IMG/VR virus record: IMGVR_UViG_3300009068_000218
Span: 1 to 22,634 of that record
DNA length: 22,634 nt
Direction: 5' to 3' (one strand)
Source of the DNA: a virus
Of the stretch, positions 1-8,800 are shown piece by piece. A program made the translations under genes and the position numbers. The notes under the pieces were generated by a model, which did no database searches, had not been told where the DNA came from, and saw only the letters and a list, made by a program, of their open reading frames with translations. Positions within the stretch are counted from its first letter, which is position 1. The number at the start of each line of letters is the position of its first letter.

Positions 1-2745
1 CTTGGAAAACTCGATTCTAATCCTTATGCAAACAATAATGGCAACTTAGGAAAGACATATTTCTTGGGCTGCTACATGTCAGAGTCAGTTGGCTCAACTT
101 ATCTAAGTGACGCAGGACTTCAGACGCCAGGACAGACCACAGCTGCACCAATCATTCGTGGCATGCTCATGGCAGCATCCGGCGTTCTTGTGAGACTTTC
201 TTCATCATTACCGGGTGCGATCAGCGCTGCTCCTTCTTCGACTCAAATTGGATCAGACTCTGCTTCTCCACGTGGAGCGACAATCGGTTCAGTCATTCTT
301 TCCGAAAATTCTGTCGTAAAGCAAGATTTCGTTCTTCTTTTGAATGGGCACAAAGGAACAGACTCGAATTATCCAAATGTTGTTACTGCTTCGTTTGATC
401 CTTCTTCAAACAATTATTTTGCGAATGTTCTTAACAGAGACCCATTCAAACTTCAAGAAGCAGGACATTATCTTTATGCAAATTGGGACGTCAGCACATC
501 TCTTGCGTCTGTGACAGGGTCAGGAGTTATTTCAGGATCTCATGGCGCATCTGCACTTTCGTCAGCTGGAAAGGCTGGAACAGAGACATCCGCGTTCCTC
601 TTAACTTCTTCTCTTGGACGTGACACATCATCGATTACCGTTCCAAACTTTGAGAGTTTTGAAGATCGATTCGCTTACGCAAAGTCACCATGGATTATTT
701 CTCAAAAGTTCGGTGGAAAGGCGGCAAACCTATTTAAGTTCCACGCTTTAGACGCAGGACAAGACGTTTCTAATCTTTACAAGATTTCTATTGAAAACAT
801 AACTCCTTCCAATGATCCAAACAATCGTTATGGCTCTTTCACAGTAAAGATAAGAAAATGGGCAGATAGAGACACTGCACAATCTCTTATCGCAAGCAAC
901 GAAAGCTTTGTCTGCGATCTTAATCCAACTTCCAACCGTTACATCGCTAAGGTGATTGGTGATGCAAATATTTACTTTGACTTTGATCGTAATGTTGAAG
1001 AGCAAAAAGTCGTTGTCGATGGAAACTATCCAAATCGTTCAAACTACGTCAGAGTAGAGGTTCATGCAGACATTGAGAACGGGTTTGTTGATTCAACAGC
1101 TTTACCAGTTGGGTTTAGAGGTGTTCAGCATCTTGTGACTTCAGGGTCTGCAGTCTTCGCCCAACTTCCTGACGTCGTTGGAGGCCTATCTGGACAATCA
1201 GGAGGTTCTTTAGACAAGGACATTCTTCGTAAGGCAGTTACTCCTCCGCTTCCATTCCGCAAGAAGATTACAGATGGAACCGTTGGTTCGGCAACGGAAA
1301 CAGCAAACTCTAAGTTCTACTGGGGAGCTCAGTTTGAACAGGTCGAGAATATATTGAAGCCAAATGTTGGCATCGTTGCGAACAAGTCTCTGCTCTCTTT
1401 TGCAAAGTATTTCCCAGACTTTGCGACGGCTACGATGCCTGTCGTAGCGGGTGATAACACAGGAGCAGCTGACACTGCAGCAAATGGCGTCATCGACGCG
1501 GACAGGTTCTGCAACAATATTTTCAGCTTAGAAAATATTCAAGTTGTTACAGGATCCAATACAAGAGCAGATTCTCTAGCATGGAAGGATGCAGCTTACG
1601 TACGTAAGGATTCTATCGCTGCAGATGATGTTGCGAAGACTCGAGCATTCCAGGTTGGAGATCTTGTTGATACAGCGAACAGACAATACGCCAAGTTCAC
1701 TCTTCTTCTTCAGGGCGGATTCAACGGCGTCAACATCTTCGACTCCGACGAGGCCAACCTAACGAATAGTGCTGTATCTTCTGATATGGTATATGGAAGC
1801 GGACGTCTTCTCAGCGATGGACCAAACGTTAAGGCTTACACCAAGGCGATTGACATCATGAAGAACACGACCAACATCGATATCCAGATACTTGCTATAC
1901 CAGGTGCACGTCATCCTATCATCACAGACTACGCGACTATCGCTGTAGAAGATAGATTTGACGCTCTTTATATCATGGATATCGAACAGTACACAGAGGA
2001 CGGCACAGACGCAGACTTTGAGGTTCGTTCAGACGCTCAAATCACTTCTGTCTCTAACACTGTGTCAAGCTTCAAAGATCGTAACCTTGATTCGAGCTTC
2101 GCAGCTGCTTACTTCCCAGACGTTCTTTACTCGGCGCCTGACGCAAGCAACTTGCTGGTTCCTCCATCGGTCCTCGTTCTTGGAGCTCTTTCTTTGAACG
2201 ACGCAGTTGGACATCCTTGGTTCGCTCCTGCTGGCTTCACTCGTGGTGCGCTTCCTCAGGCCGCTCTTGAAGCTCGCGTCAGACTCAAGGATGAAGACCT
2301 TGACTCTCTCTACAACGAGCGTATCAACCCATTGATTGCATTCGTCGGTGCTCCAAAGTCTGGTCTCAATCCTTCTTCAGGACTCGTCGTCTGGGGACAA
2401 AAGACACTCCAACTCGCAGCTTCTTCTCTTGATCGAGTCAACGTACGTCGTCTCCTCATTGAGATTCGTCGTCAGGTTCGTGAAATCGCGCAGACAATCA
2501 TCTTCGAGCCAAACCGCGAAGCGACGCTCGCAAGGTTCTCTGCGGCAGTCACACCTCGTCTTCAAAGGATTCAGGCTCTCGCAGGTCTCGAGAGATTCCG
2601 CGTCATCATCGATTCTTCGACAACGACGCAGACAGACGTGGAGAACAACACTGTTAGAGGAAAGATCTTCGTTCAGCCAACAAAGAGCGTCGAGTTCGTC
2701 AGCCTCGACTTCGTCGTTGCAAACAACCTCCAGCAGGTGCAGTGA
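1..2745 (+). CDS. Tail sheath protein, T4 gp18-like (5' end outside window)
   Basis: Contractile sheath subunit that polymerises around the tail tube and shortens on infection to drive the tube through the host envelope. The frame is open from base 1, so the gene starts upstream; at least 914 residues are encoded here, against about 659 for T4 gp18, so extra surface domains are likely. The visible N-terminal part has a sheath-like segment (NGNLGKTYFLGCYMSESVG, about bases 40-96). The C-terminal 110 residues (about 2380-2745) carry the conserved sheath core: GLVVWGQKTLQ, then a segment ending in NVRRLLIEIRRQV, and a terminal beta strand region. It is followed by an inverted repeat and the tail tube gene, the usual sheath-tube order. 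Family assignment is firm; the function of the large middle insertions is not known. Confidence 0.93.
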   Translation, partial: LGKLDSNPYANNNGNLGKTYFLGCYMSESVGSTYLSDAGLQTPGQTTAAPIIRGMLMAASGVLVRLSSSLPGAISAAPSSTQIGSDSASPRGATIGSVILSENSVVKQDFVLLLNGHKGTDSNYPNVVTASFDPSSNNYFANVLNRDPFKLQEAGHYLYANWDVSTSLASVTGSGVISGSHGASALSSAGKAGTETSAFLLTSSLGRDTSSITVPNFESFEDRFAYAKSPWIISQKFGGKAANLFKFHALDAGQDVSNLYKISIENITPSNDPNNRYGSFTVKIRKWADRDTAQSLIASNESFVCDLNPTSNRYIAKVIGDANIYFDFDRNVEEQKVVVDGNYPNRSNYVRVEVHADIENGFVDSTALPVGFRGVQHLVTSGSAVFAQLPDVVGGLSGQSGGSLDKDILRKAVTPPLPFRKKITDGTVGSATETANSKFYWGAQFEQVENILKPNVGIVANKSLLSFAKYFPDFATATMPVVAGDNTGAADTAANGVIDADRFCNNIFSLENIQVVTGSNTRADSLAWKDAAYVRKDSIAADDVAKTRAFQVGDLVDTANRQYAKFTLLLQGGFNGVNIFDSDEANLTNSAVSSDMVYGSGRLLSDGPNVKAYTKAIDIMKNTTNIDIQILAIPGARHPIITDYATIAVEDRFDALYIMDIEQYTEDGTDADFEVRSDAQITSVSNTVSSFKDRNLDSSFAAAYFPDVLYSAPDASNLLVPPSVLVLGALSLNDAVGHPWFAPAGFTRGALPQAALEARVRLKDEDLDSLYNERINPLIAFVGAPKSGLNPSSGLVVWGQKTLQLAASSLDRVNVRRLLIEIRRQVREIAQTIIFEPNREATLARFSAAVTPRLQRIQALAGLERFRVIIDSSTTTQTDVENNTVRGKIFVQPTKSVEFVSLDFVVANNLQQVQ

Positions 2746-2752
2746 GGGAACA

Positions 2753-2809
2753 AGAATATTCTCGATAAATTAAATGTGGTTATCTTCAAAGATTTATCGA
2801 GAATATTCT
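2753..2809 (+). terminator. 18-bp perfect inverted repeat between sheath and tube genes
   Basis: The arms AGAATATTCTCGATAAAT (2753-2770) and its exact reverse complement (2792-2809) flank a 21-nt spacer. The RNA would form a long A/U-rich hairpin 8 nt after the sheath stop codon. No T-run follows at once; a T5 lies about 10 nt downstream. It could be a weak terminator, an RNA processing or stability element, or a protein-binding DNA site, because the outer 10 bases of each arm are themselves a palindrome. Confidence 0.6.
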
Positions 2810-2822
2810 AAAGACCAAATTT

Positions 2823-2853
2823 TTGACACTAACTTTAAATCGATAGAGATACT
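2823..2853 (+). promoter_or_regulatory. Weak sigma70-like promoter candidate before tail tube gene
   Basis: A perfect TTGACA (2823-2828) lies 19 nt before GATACT (2848-2853, 4 of 6 matches to TATAAT), just after the inverted repeat and upstream of the tube gene. Separate transcription of the abundant tube protein would make sense. The -10 match is poor and the spacing long, so this is only a candidate. Confidence 0.2.
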
Positions 2854-2881
2854 TAAAAAAAGGTGACAGGAGAATAAGACC

Positions 2882-3373
2882 ATGGCCGCAGAGACATTAG
2901 ACGTATCATCAATGATTCCCAACAAGTTCGAGCCAAAGCGCAAGAACCGATGGGTGCTCATGATCGAGGGTATTGACGCATACATCATCAAGACGACATC
3001 TCGTCCAACGATTTCAACCGAAGAGGTTGAGGTTCCTTTCATCAACAGTCGCCGTTACCTTGCAGGTAAGACTACATTCGGAACCATCGCGGTTACACTT
3101 CACGATCCAATTGCTCCTTCAGGAGCTCAACAGGTCATGGAGTGGGTCCGTACTCACTTTGAATCCGTCTCCGGTCGTTCAGGTTACGCAGACTTCTACA
3201 AGCGCGACATTCAGCTCAAAATGCTCGACCCCGTCGGCACCGTAGTAGAACTATGGGACATCAAAGGTGCCTTCATCACAGAGGCAAACTTCGGCGAGGT
3301 CACCTACGAAGACGGCGGCCCAATGGAAATCTCAATGACACTCCGTTTTGACAATTGCGTTCTACAGTTTTGA
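2882..3373 (+). CDS. Tail tube protein, T4 gp19-like
   Basis: Subunit of the rigid inner tube through which DNA passes. The product is 163 residues, the same length as T4 gp19. It starts with a short N-terminal segment, then KNRWVLMIEGIDAYIIKTTS, a strand-rich pattern with RRYLAGKTTFGTIAVTLHDP, and the C-terminal strand MEISMTLRFDNCVLQF. These fit the beta-barrel tube fold of gp19/Hcp-like proteins. The start ATG has a strong ribosome binding site (AGGAGA at 2868-2873, 8-nt spacer). It follows the sheath gene as in most contractile-tail phages. The downstream HNH gene lies in the same frame after the TGA stop. Confidence 0.92.
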   Translation: MAAETLDVSSMIPNKFEPKRKNRWVLMIEGIDAYIIKTTSRPTISTEEVEVPFINSRRYLAGKTTFGTIAVTLHDPIAPSGAQQVMEWVRTHFESVSGRSGYADFYKRDIQLKMLDPVGTVVELWDIKGAFITEANFGEVTYEDGGPMEISMTLRFDNCVLQF

Positions 3374-3419
3374 CATCATCATTCGACAATCGCAAAAACA
3401 ATTATCAAATATACAAGTC

Positions 3420-3456
3420 AAAAGGTCCATGGTATGTATTGTACCACGGACCTTTT
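3420..3456 (+). terminator. Terminator-like hairpin overlapping the start of the HNH gene
   Basis: AAAAGGTCCATGGTA (3420-3434) pairs with TACCACGGACCTTTT (3442-3456): 14 of 15 positions match, with one A-C mismatch and a 7-nt loop. The A-tract, GC core and T-tract are the layout of an intrinsic terminator, about 47 nt after the tail tube stop. The stem also holds the presumed ribosome binding site (AAGG, 3422-3425) and the first base of the ATG of the next gene. Confidence 0.75.
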
Positions 3457-4234
3457 ATCATTTACCTGCCCTGAATGTGGACAGTATGAAACGACTAAAC
3501 TAGATTCTCTAAGAATTCATTGCCAAAAGAAGCACAGCTTGCCAACTCGCAAGCTTTACGCATTGCTTTTTCTACCTGAGGGTAAAGAACCAACATGCGC
3601 CTGTGGTTGTGGAGAGCCAACTAAGTTCTTGACTCTTCAAAGGGGATTTTCAGAATATGTCTTGGGTCATGCTGCGCGGGTTAACAACAATTGGGGACAT
3701 AATTTGAAAGCCCGAGAAAAAAGCCTTAAGAAAAGACGAGATGAAGGTTTATGGAGTCGTGATCCGTGGAATAGGGGTAAGACGAAAGAGAATGATCCTG
3801 AGTTTGCGAAGATCGTAGAAAAAGCCTACAACTCTGAAGAAGAAAAAATTAGAAAATCATCAATGATGAAAAGTCATTGGGAAAATGGCATTATTCAACC
3901 TTTAACTGGTTCTGCTCATTCACAATGGAAGGGTGGCACTTCTGCCTTGCAACCGCTTGTTCGTTCTCATCTGCATCGTGAGTGGACGTATCCTAAACTA
4001 AAGGCGTCTGGGTTTAAGTGCGCTAAGTGTAGGTCGACCAAGGATTTGGAGGTCCATCATGACGAAGAGAGGTTTGCCAAGGCTATTTGTGAGTTGGGAG
4101 AGCCTAATGAGTCCTTCGAGAAAAAGCATTTAATTGCCGAGTGGATAACCAGTTATCATATTGAGAAGAATGTTTCTGGAGTTGTTTTGTGTGAAGGATG
4201 TCATAATGGAGAGCATGGGAGCTTGAGTTTGTAG
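3434..4234 (+). CDS. HNH homing-type endonuclease, free-standing
   Basis: Predicted site-specific DNA nuclease of the mobile phage HNH type, inserted between tail genes. Visible modules: an N-terminal C2H2-like finger (C12, C15, H29, H34); a second Cys cluster CACGCG (C55, C57, C59) with H79, probably another metal site; a basic linker with WNRGKTKENDPE (about 112-123) resembling DNA-binding NUMOD-type repeats; and a C-terminal HNH module, C196/C199, EVHHDEERF (H208, H209) and VLCEGCHNGEHG (C253, C256, H257). The 266-residue length suits a phage homing nuclease. The only usual start codon in this frame is the ATG at 3434, which lies in a hairpin stem. Its base composition is more A/T-rich than the neighbouring structural genes, consistent with transfer. 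Whether it is active, and its target, cannot be told from sequence. Confidence 0.88.
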   Translation: MYCTTDLLSFTCPECGQYETTKLDSLRIHCQKKHSLPTRKLYALLFLPEGKEPTCACGCGEPTKFLTLQRGFSEYVLGHAARVNNNWGHNLKAREKSLKKRRDEGLWSRDPWNRGKTKENDPEFAKIVEKAYNSEEEKIRKSSMMKSHWENGIIQPLTGSAHSQWKGGTSALQPLVRSHLHREWTYPKLKASGFKCAKCRSTKDLEVHHDEERFAKAICELGEPNESFEKKHLIAEWITSYHIEKNVSGVVLCEGCHNGEHGSLSL

Positions 4235-4264
4235 GAAAGTGTTGAGTTTGGCTTAAAAATTTGA

Positions 4265-4300
4265 TGTTTGTTTATTTACTCGGTGTTTGTTTATTTACTC
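4265..4300 (+). repeat. Tandem 17-bp direct repeat downstream of HNH gene
   Basis: TGTTTGTTTATTTACTC occurs at 4265-4281 and again at 4284-4300, a period of 19 bp. It lies in the 132-bp gap between the HNH gene and the gp26-type gene. Role unknown; it may be a scar of the HNH insertion or a regulatory site. Confidence 0.8.
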
Positions 4301-4366
4301 TATTTGACTAGTGTTTAATATAAAACAAGCTTTTCTTTATCAACAGATCAATAGAAGGAAAAATAA

Positions 4367-5251
4367 ATGAGTACAGAAGATCGTGAACAACGTAACGCAG
4401 TATTTTCGGGTAATAATCCGCTTCCTCCTGCCGGTGTAGACCCTCGTATGCCGATGCAGTCGGCAGTAGATAAAGTAAAAGCAGAATTTGGCTTAGATGT
4501 TCCATTAGAAGTTGTTCCTCTTCCTTCTTCAGGGAAAGTATATCCTCAAACATCTTCTTTATTCAATGCAGAGACGGTAGAGATCAGGGCGATGACGGCT
4601 CGTGAAGAAGATATTCTTACGTCACGAGCTCTTTTAAAGAAAGGAACTGTTATCACTGAGCTTATTCGCTCTTGCTTAGTTGATCGAGCGATTAGTCCAA
4701 ATGATCTTCTCGGAGGAGATAGAAATGCCCTCATGGTTGCGATTCGTATCACTGGATACGGACCAGATTATAATGTAGAACTAGAGTGTAATGAGTGCGG
4801 AACAAAGTCTCCCCATGAATTCAATCTTGCAGAGCTACCAGTGAGAAGACTCGAGTTAGAACCAGTGACTCCAGGCTCCAACCTTTTCCAATACGTACTG
4901 CCATATAGCAGAAAGGTCGTCAAGTTTAGATTCTTGACTGGTCGTGATGAAGAAGAGATCATGACGATGTCAGAGAAGCAAAAGAAGCTTGGTCTTTCTA
5001 CAGAGTCAAATGTTACGACAAATCTTATTCACTCGATTGTTTCGATCGAAGGAATCGATGATAGAGCAAAGATTGTTAACTTTATTAAGCACATGCCAGC
5101 TAGAGACTCTTTGTCGTTGCGTAATTATATTAAAGAGAATGAACCAGGAGTTTTGATGAGACAAGAAACTTCTTGCTCTTCTTGTGGTCATTCAGAGGAG
5201 GTTGCGATGCCACTCGGCGTCAACTTTCTTTGGCCTTCAGCCGGAAGATAA
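4367..5251 (+). CDS. Baseplate hub/assembly protein, T4 gp26-like
   Basis: Belongs to the T4 baseplate protein family (gp26 type), a small component or assembly factor of the baseplate hub. Recognisable family features are LPSSGKVYPQ (about 52-61), VEIRAMTAREEDILTSRALL (71-90) with KKGTVITELIRSCL, and the C-terminal end LGVNFLWP. Two CxxC pairs (C141/C144 and C270/C273) sit far apart in sequence and look like one four-cysteine zinc site. The product is 294 residues, longer than T4 gp26 (208). The start has a good ribosome binding site (AGAAGGA, 4353-4359). The last 68 bases overlap the next ORF in another frame. The position upstream of the tape measure suggests a role in tail initiation or chaperoning. 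Confidence 0.82.
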   Translation: MSTEDREQRNAVFSGNNPLPPAGVDPRMPMQSAVDKVKAEFGLDVPLEVVPLPSSGKVYPQTSSLFNAETVEIRAMTAREEDILTSRALLKKGTVITELIRSCLVDRAISPNDLLGGDRNALMVAIRITGYGPDYNVELECNECGTKSPHEFNLAELPVRRLELEPVTPGSNLFQYVLPYSRKVVKFRFLTGRDEEEIMTMSEKQKKLGLSTESNVTTNLIHSIVSIEGIDDRAKIVNFIKHMPARDSLSLRNYIKENEPGVLMRQETSCSSCGHSEEVAMPLGVNFLWPSAGR

Positions 5252-5498
5252 AGAAAACCTGATACTTGAGCCCGCCTTTCTTTTGATGTACTACGGTGGA
5301 TTTGTCTGGAAAGAGACAATCCACATGCCTGTGTCCTACAAAAGATGGTTCATTGAACGAATTGGAAAAGAGCTAAGTCGATCTTCCGACGAGGGCGGGA
5401 CTCAAAGCAGAGCTCTGCATCAGAATTCTCCTGATGTAAGAGCTCTTCAAGGTAAAAATCGAGAGCAAAGCCCTAGTCGTTTACGAAGATTCACTTGA
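5184..5498 (+). CDS. Small tail-assembly ORF overlapping gp26-like gene; start or frameshift uncertain
   Basis: The convincing protein part begins near base 5226 and contains LILEPAFLLMYYGGF, a MPVSYKRWFIERIGKEL motif and a polar, probably flexible tail. Similar small ORFs with a Y(K/R)RWF.ER pattern follow gp26-type genes in other myoviruses as I recall them, and may act with gp26 in hub or tail assembly. The frame is +1 relative to gp26 and is open from 5160. The only upstream start codons are GTG 5184, with no Shine-Dalgarno sequence, and TTG 5202, which directly abuts AGGAGG. ATG 5286 would cut into the conserved block. It may therefore be made as a gp26 fusion by +1 frameshifting within 5160-5250, or from GTG 5184. 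The coordinates use GTG 5184. Confidence 0.65.
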   Translation: MVIQRRLRCHSASTFFGLQPEDKENLILEPAFLLMYYGGFVWKETIHMPVSYKRWFIERIGKELSRSSDEGGTQSRALHQNSPDVRALQGKNREQSPSRLRRFT

Positions 5499-5564
5499 TA
5501 GGTCACTTTTTTTTTGATGGTGCTATTTACTGTAGCATTTTATGACATTTCTTGTGGGGCCCTC

Positions 5565-5849
5565 GTGAATGAAAAAAAAATTATAAATGAGCTCAAGGTT
5601 GGTACTCTTGGAAAGCTTTTCTTTGCTACTTGCGCGGCTTGGCTCGTGGGGAAAGCCGTAAACACAAAGATTCGAGGAACCAAAGAAGAAATAGAAGCTG
5701 TAACGAACGCGTTACATGCGTCGAAGCTGTTTCAAGACGAGTTAAATCGTCCAGGAGCGACTGTGCAGTCCGTCGTACAAAAGCTCGGCGTCAAGCATAT
5801 GTCTGCCGCGGAATTTGAACGTGTCCTTGGCGTTCCATGGCCCCTTTGA
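5565..5849 (+). CDS. Conserved-looking small protein upstream of tape measure, function unknown
   Basis: A 94-residue protein if started at GTG 5565 (N-terminus MNEKKIINELKVGTLGK). An upstream start at ATG 5517 or TTG 5514 would add a hydrophobic stretch, but it follows a run of nine Ts and has no ribosome binding site. GTG 5565 has a modest GGGG at 5556-5559. The protein has a hydrophobic segment FFATCAAWLVGKAV (about residues 18-31), a helix rich in charged residues (TKEEIEAVTNALHASKLFQDEL) and a C-terminal part FERVLGVPWPL. It may be a small membrane-associated or tail-assembly protein. It ends 20 bp before the tape measure start, so a link to tail assembly is likely, but no family is recognised. 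Confidence 0.72.
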   Translation: MNEKKIINELKVGTLGKLFFATCAAWLVGKAVNTKIRGTKEEIEAVTNALHASKLFQDELNRPGATVQSVVQKLGVKHMSAAEFERVLGVPWPL

Positions 5850-5869
5850 ATCTCTTCTAATGGTTAATA

Positions 5870-8800
5870 ATGGCTAATCGAGGAAACCCGCCCGGCCCAC
5901 CGTCTCCTGAGCAATTAGAGCTCACGGAGCAATTGGCCGCAGCCATGAAAGATCTGGCCACGACGGGTCCTCGTCTTGAAGCGACATTCACCAGACAGGC
6001 CGCCGCATTTAGAGAGCTCTGCGACGCAATGGCTTGTATAAAAGACGGGCAGACAGCAGAATCTCTTGAAGTAATAAACGAAAATTTAAAGCAGGTAATC
6101 ACATCGATCAATGGTCTACGAGGGACCAACGTAGTGATTACAGACATGTCTAGAAATGCGGAAAGTGCTGCCAAAAATGTCGGAAGCATGTCTTCACAAG
6201 TAAACAGCATCAATCCGGGGAAGATCAAACAACTAGAAAAAGAGCTAGATAGAGTAGAGAAGCAATCGAACAAGTCAAACAAATCCTTCGGTCTTCTTAA
6301 AAAAAGTTTAGGAGGCGCATTTTTAGGCGCGATCAATGGAGTCACTGGTGGCTTTCAAATGTTGTGGAACGTCGGTAAAGCAGGACTTAGCCTATTGTCT
6401 GGTCTCGCGAAAGGTTTCTTTAAGATAGGGAAAGCAATAGTTTCAATCCCTTTAAACATGTTTAAAGGGATCGTTAACATGGCCGAAAGCGGGATGGGGG
6501 AAATTAACGAATTAATGCAGGTCATGAATGACATGCGTAAAGAGTTTGGAACCCTCTCAGGACCTACAAACAAAGCTATCTTTTCTACGGCCGACGCGAT
6601 GGAAAATATGGGTCTCGCAGGAGCGAGCACGTTCCAAATATTCGGTAACTTAGCAGAAAGACAACGCGCTCTTCTAGAGATGTACGCACAGAGCGGACCA
6701 GCGTTAAGAAGCTTTCAAAAAGAAATTCTTGCCGGCAACGGAGCGATACTTGGATTCCAAAAGGGGTTAGGACTTTCCACTGAGCAACTGGAGACGTTTG
6801 CTCAACGAGCGCGTGTTCAGGGAGAGCCAATCACAAAATCTTTGCTCAACATCACGAAGCAAGCCGACCACCTTGGCAAAGCGTTTAAACTTGATGCAAA
6901 GATAATTTCAAAAGAGATGGGCAAAGCTGCGCAGGACATGCAGCACTTTGGTCACGTATCTGAAAAACAGATCGGTGTCGCCGTCACCTACGCTCAGAAG
7001 TTAGGGATTCAGCTAGATAAGATCACTGGTTCTTTCGACAAGTTCTCGACGTTCGACGACGCGGCAGAGAACATCTCTAGGTTGAACGAAGCCTTCAACG
7101 CCAACATCGATATCGGAGAAGTTCTTGCAGAACAAGATCCAGCAAAAAGGTTCGATATTTTGCGTAAGGGACTTCGCGCAACAGGAATTCAGGGAGAAAA
7201 ACTTACTTACACTCAAAAGCAAATGTTACAGTCTATGGCCGGTTGGGACGCGGCGACGTCAGAAGCGGCATTGTCGACCAAGAACATGGGAGTGTCCTAC
7301 AAGGATATTCAGAAGCAGGGAGACGTCGCAGAGAAAAAGACTCTAACTCAAGCAGACGCAATGGCAAAATTGACAGATGCCATGGAACGTAATCTGAAAA
7401 CGATGAACCCGCCAGGAGGAGGATTCTTCGGCAAATTTACGGCCGGCATATTGGCCGGTATGGAACAGTCTGCAGCTTTTAGAAAATTGATGATGAACGT
7501 TAAGTCTTCTCTCATGGGAGCGTTCGAATCAGGAAGGAAATTTGGCGGATGGTTCATGAAGAACTTCCCGGGAATGCAGAAGATAATGGAGGGGCTAGCC
7601 GCAATATTTGATCCCGCAAAGTTTAACAAGCTCTTTGGCGGTGTTACGGCAGCGTTTCAGAAATTTATAACAACCCTGAAGAAAGACCCCAAAGCGGCCG
7701 TTTCTGGTTTGACGAAAGACCTTAAAGGCACTTTCTTCAACTTCTTCAACAAGGAAGCTCCGGAAGGTAGAAAAGTACTCGACGGGTTCAAAGACATCTT
7801 TAAGACAATAGTGGCCGTCATCGCGGGTGTTATTCCTTTAATCATGCAGAAAGTCTCAGCAGCGATAAGAGAACTAACGAACTTCATCTCAAATCCGCGA
7901 AAGTACATTGATGAAGCAAAAAAGAAAGCTGCCTCGGCGGCAGCCTCCGGTCAAGGGTTTGTTAGCTTGCTTTCTCCGATCTTTACATCAATATCAGAAT
8001 CATGGCCCGAACTCAAAAAAGCCCTGACCGATCTCTTCCACGTCGCTTGGGGAAAGTTAAAACCCGTTTTAGAGCACTATGGAAAGATCCTCAAGGGATA
8101 CTTGAGGGAATTCATGATAAAGAAAGCCATATTTGGAGCTCTTACAGGCGCAGCCGGACCACTACTCAGCGCAGGGTTTGAAGCTTTGGTGACAGGAGCC
8201 ATACCCGGGATCAGAGTGGCTTTTGCTGGACTGCAAAAATTCCTGGGTCCGACTTTATCAAAGCTTCTTCCTGGCGTCGGATGGGCCGTTCTCATCGCGG
8301 ACGCGGCGATAAACGTCACCAAATCGATAGAAAAGTTCAGCGGCCATCTAGAGAAGAAGGGCTTCGACCCCGCCACCGCAAAAATTGCTGCAGGAACTAC
8401 TGGTCTTATAAACGCACTGACGCTGGGTCTCCTACCACCAGACCTTCAGATGAAGATTGCAGAGGCAATCGCCGGATGGGCTCAAGCGGCGTTCAAAGCT
8501 TTAGACGAATGGTTCGGACCAGGGTTCTCTGACAGTATTAAAAAGTATTACGCGAGCGCGTTCGATATTGTTGCAGGAATAGGAGACCTCCTCCTCGGGT
8601 TGTGGAACGGAGATCAATCAAAAGTCAACGCAGCTTTTGATAAGATAGCCGACGGAATAGTTGGCTATCTTGAAGGCGCCGTCGAGATTATATTAAACTT
8701 TATTTTGAAAGTTGGCCCAAGGATATTGGAGTACCTGTTCAAGGCTGTTGGGTTTATCATCGACAAATTTGCAATGATTTTAGAAGGAATAAAGTCTTCC

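Noticed and set aside
2336-2773. 145-codon plus-strand frame overlapping the sheath C-terminus
   Set aside because: Ser/Arg/Gln-rich out-of-frame product; the sheath frame here carries the conserved family core.
5581-5588. TATAAATG as a T4-type late promoter
   Set aside because: Only 7 of 8 bases match, it lies within a coding region, and no consistent set of such sites was seen upstream of the other tail genes.
5857-6345. Minus-strand open frame of 162 codons opposite the tape measure start
   Set aside because: Serine/leucine-rich shadow of the plus-strand gene, with no recognisable protein features.
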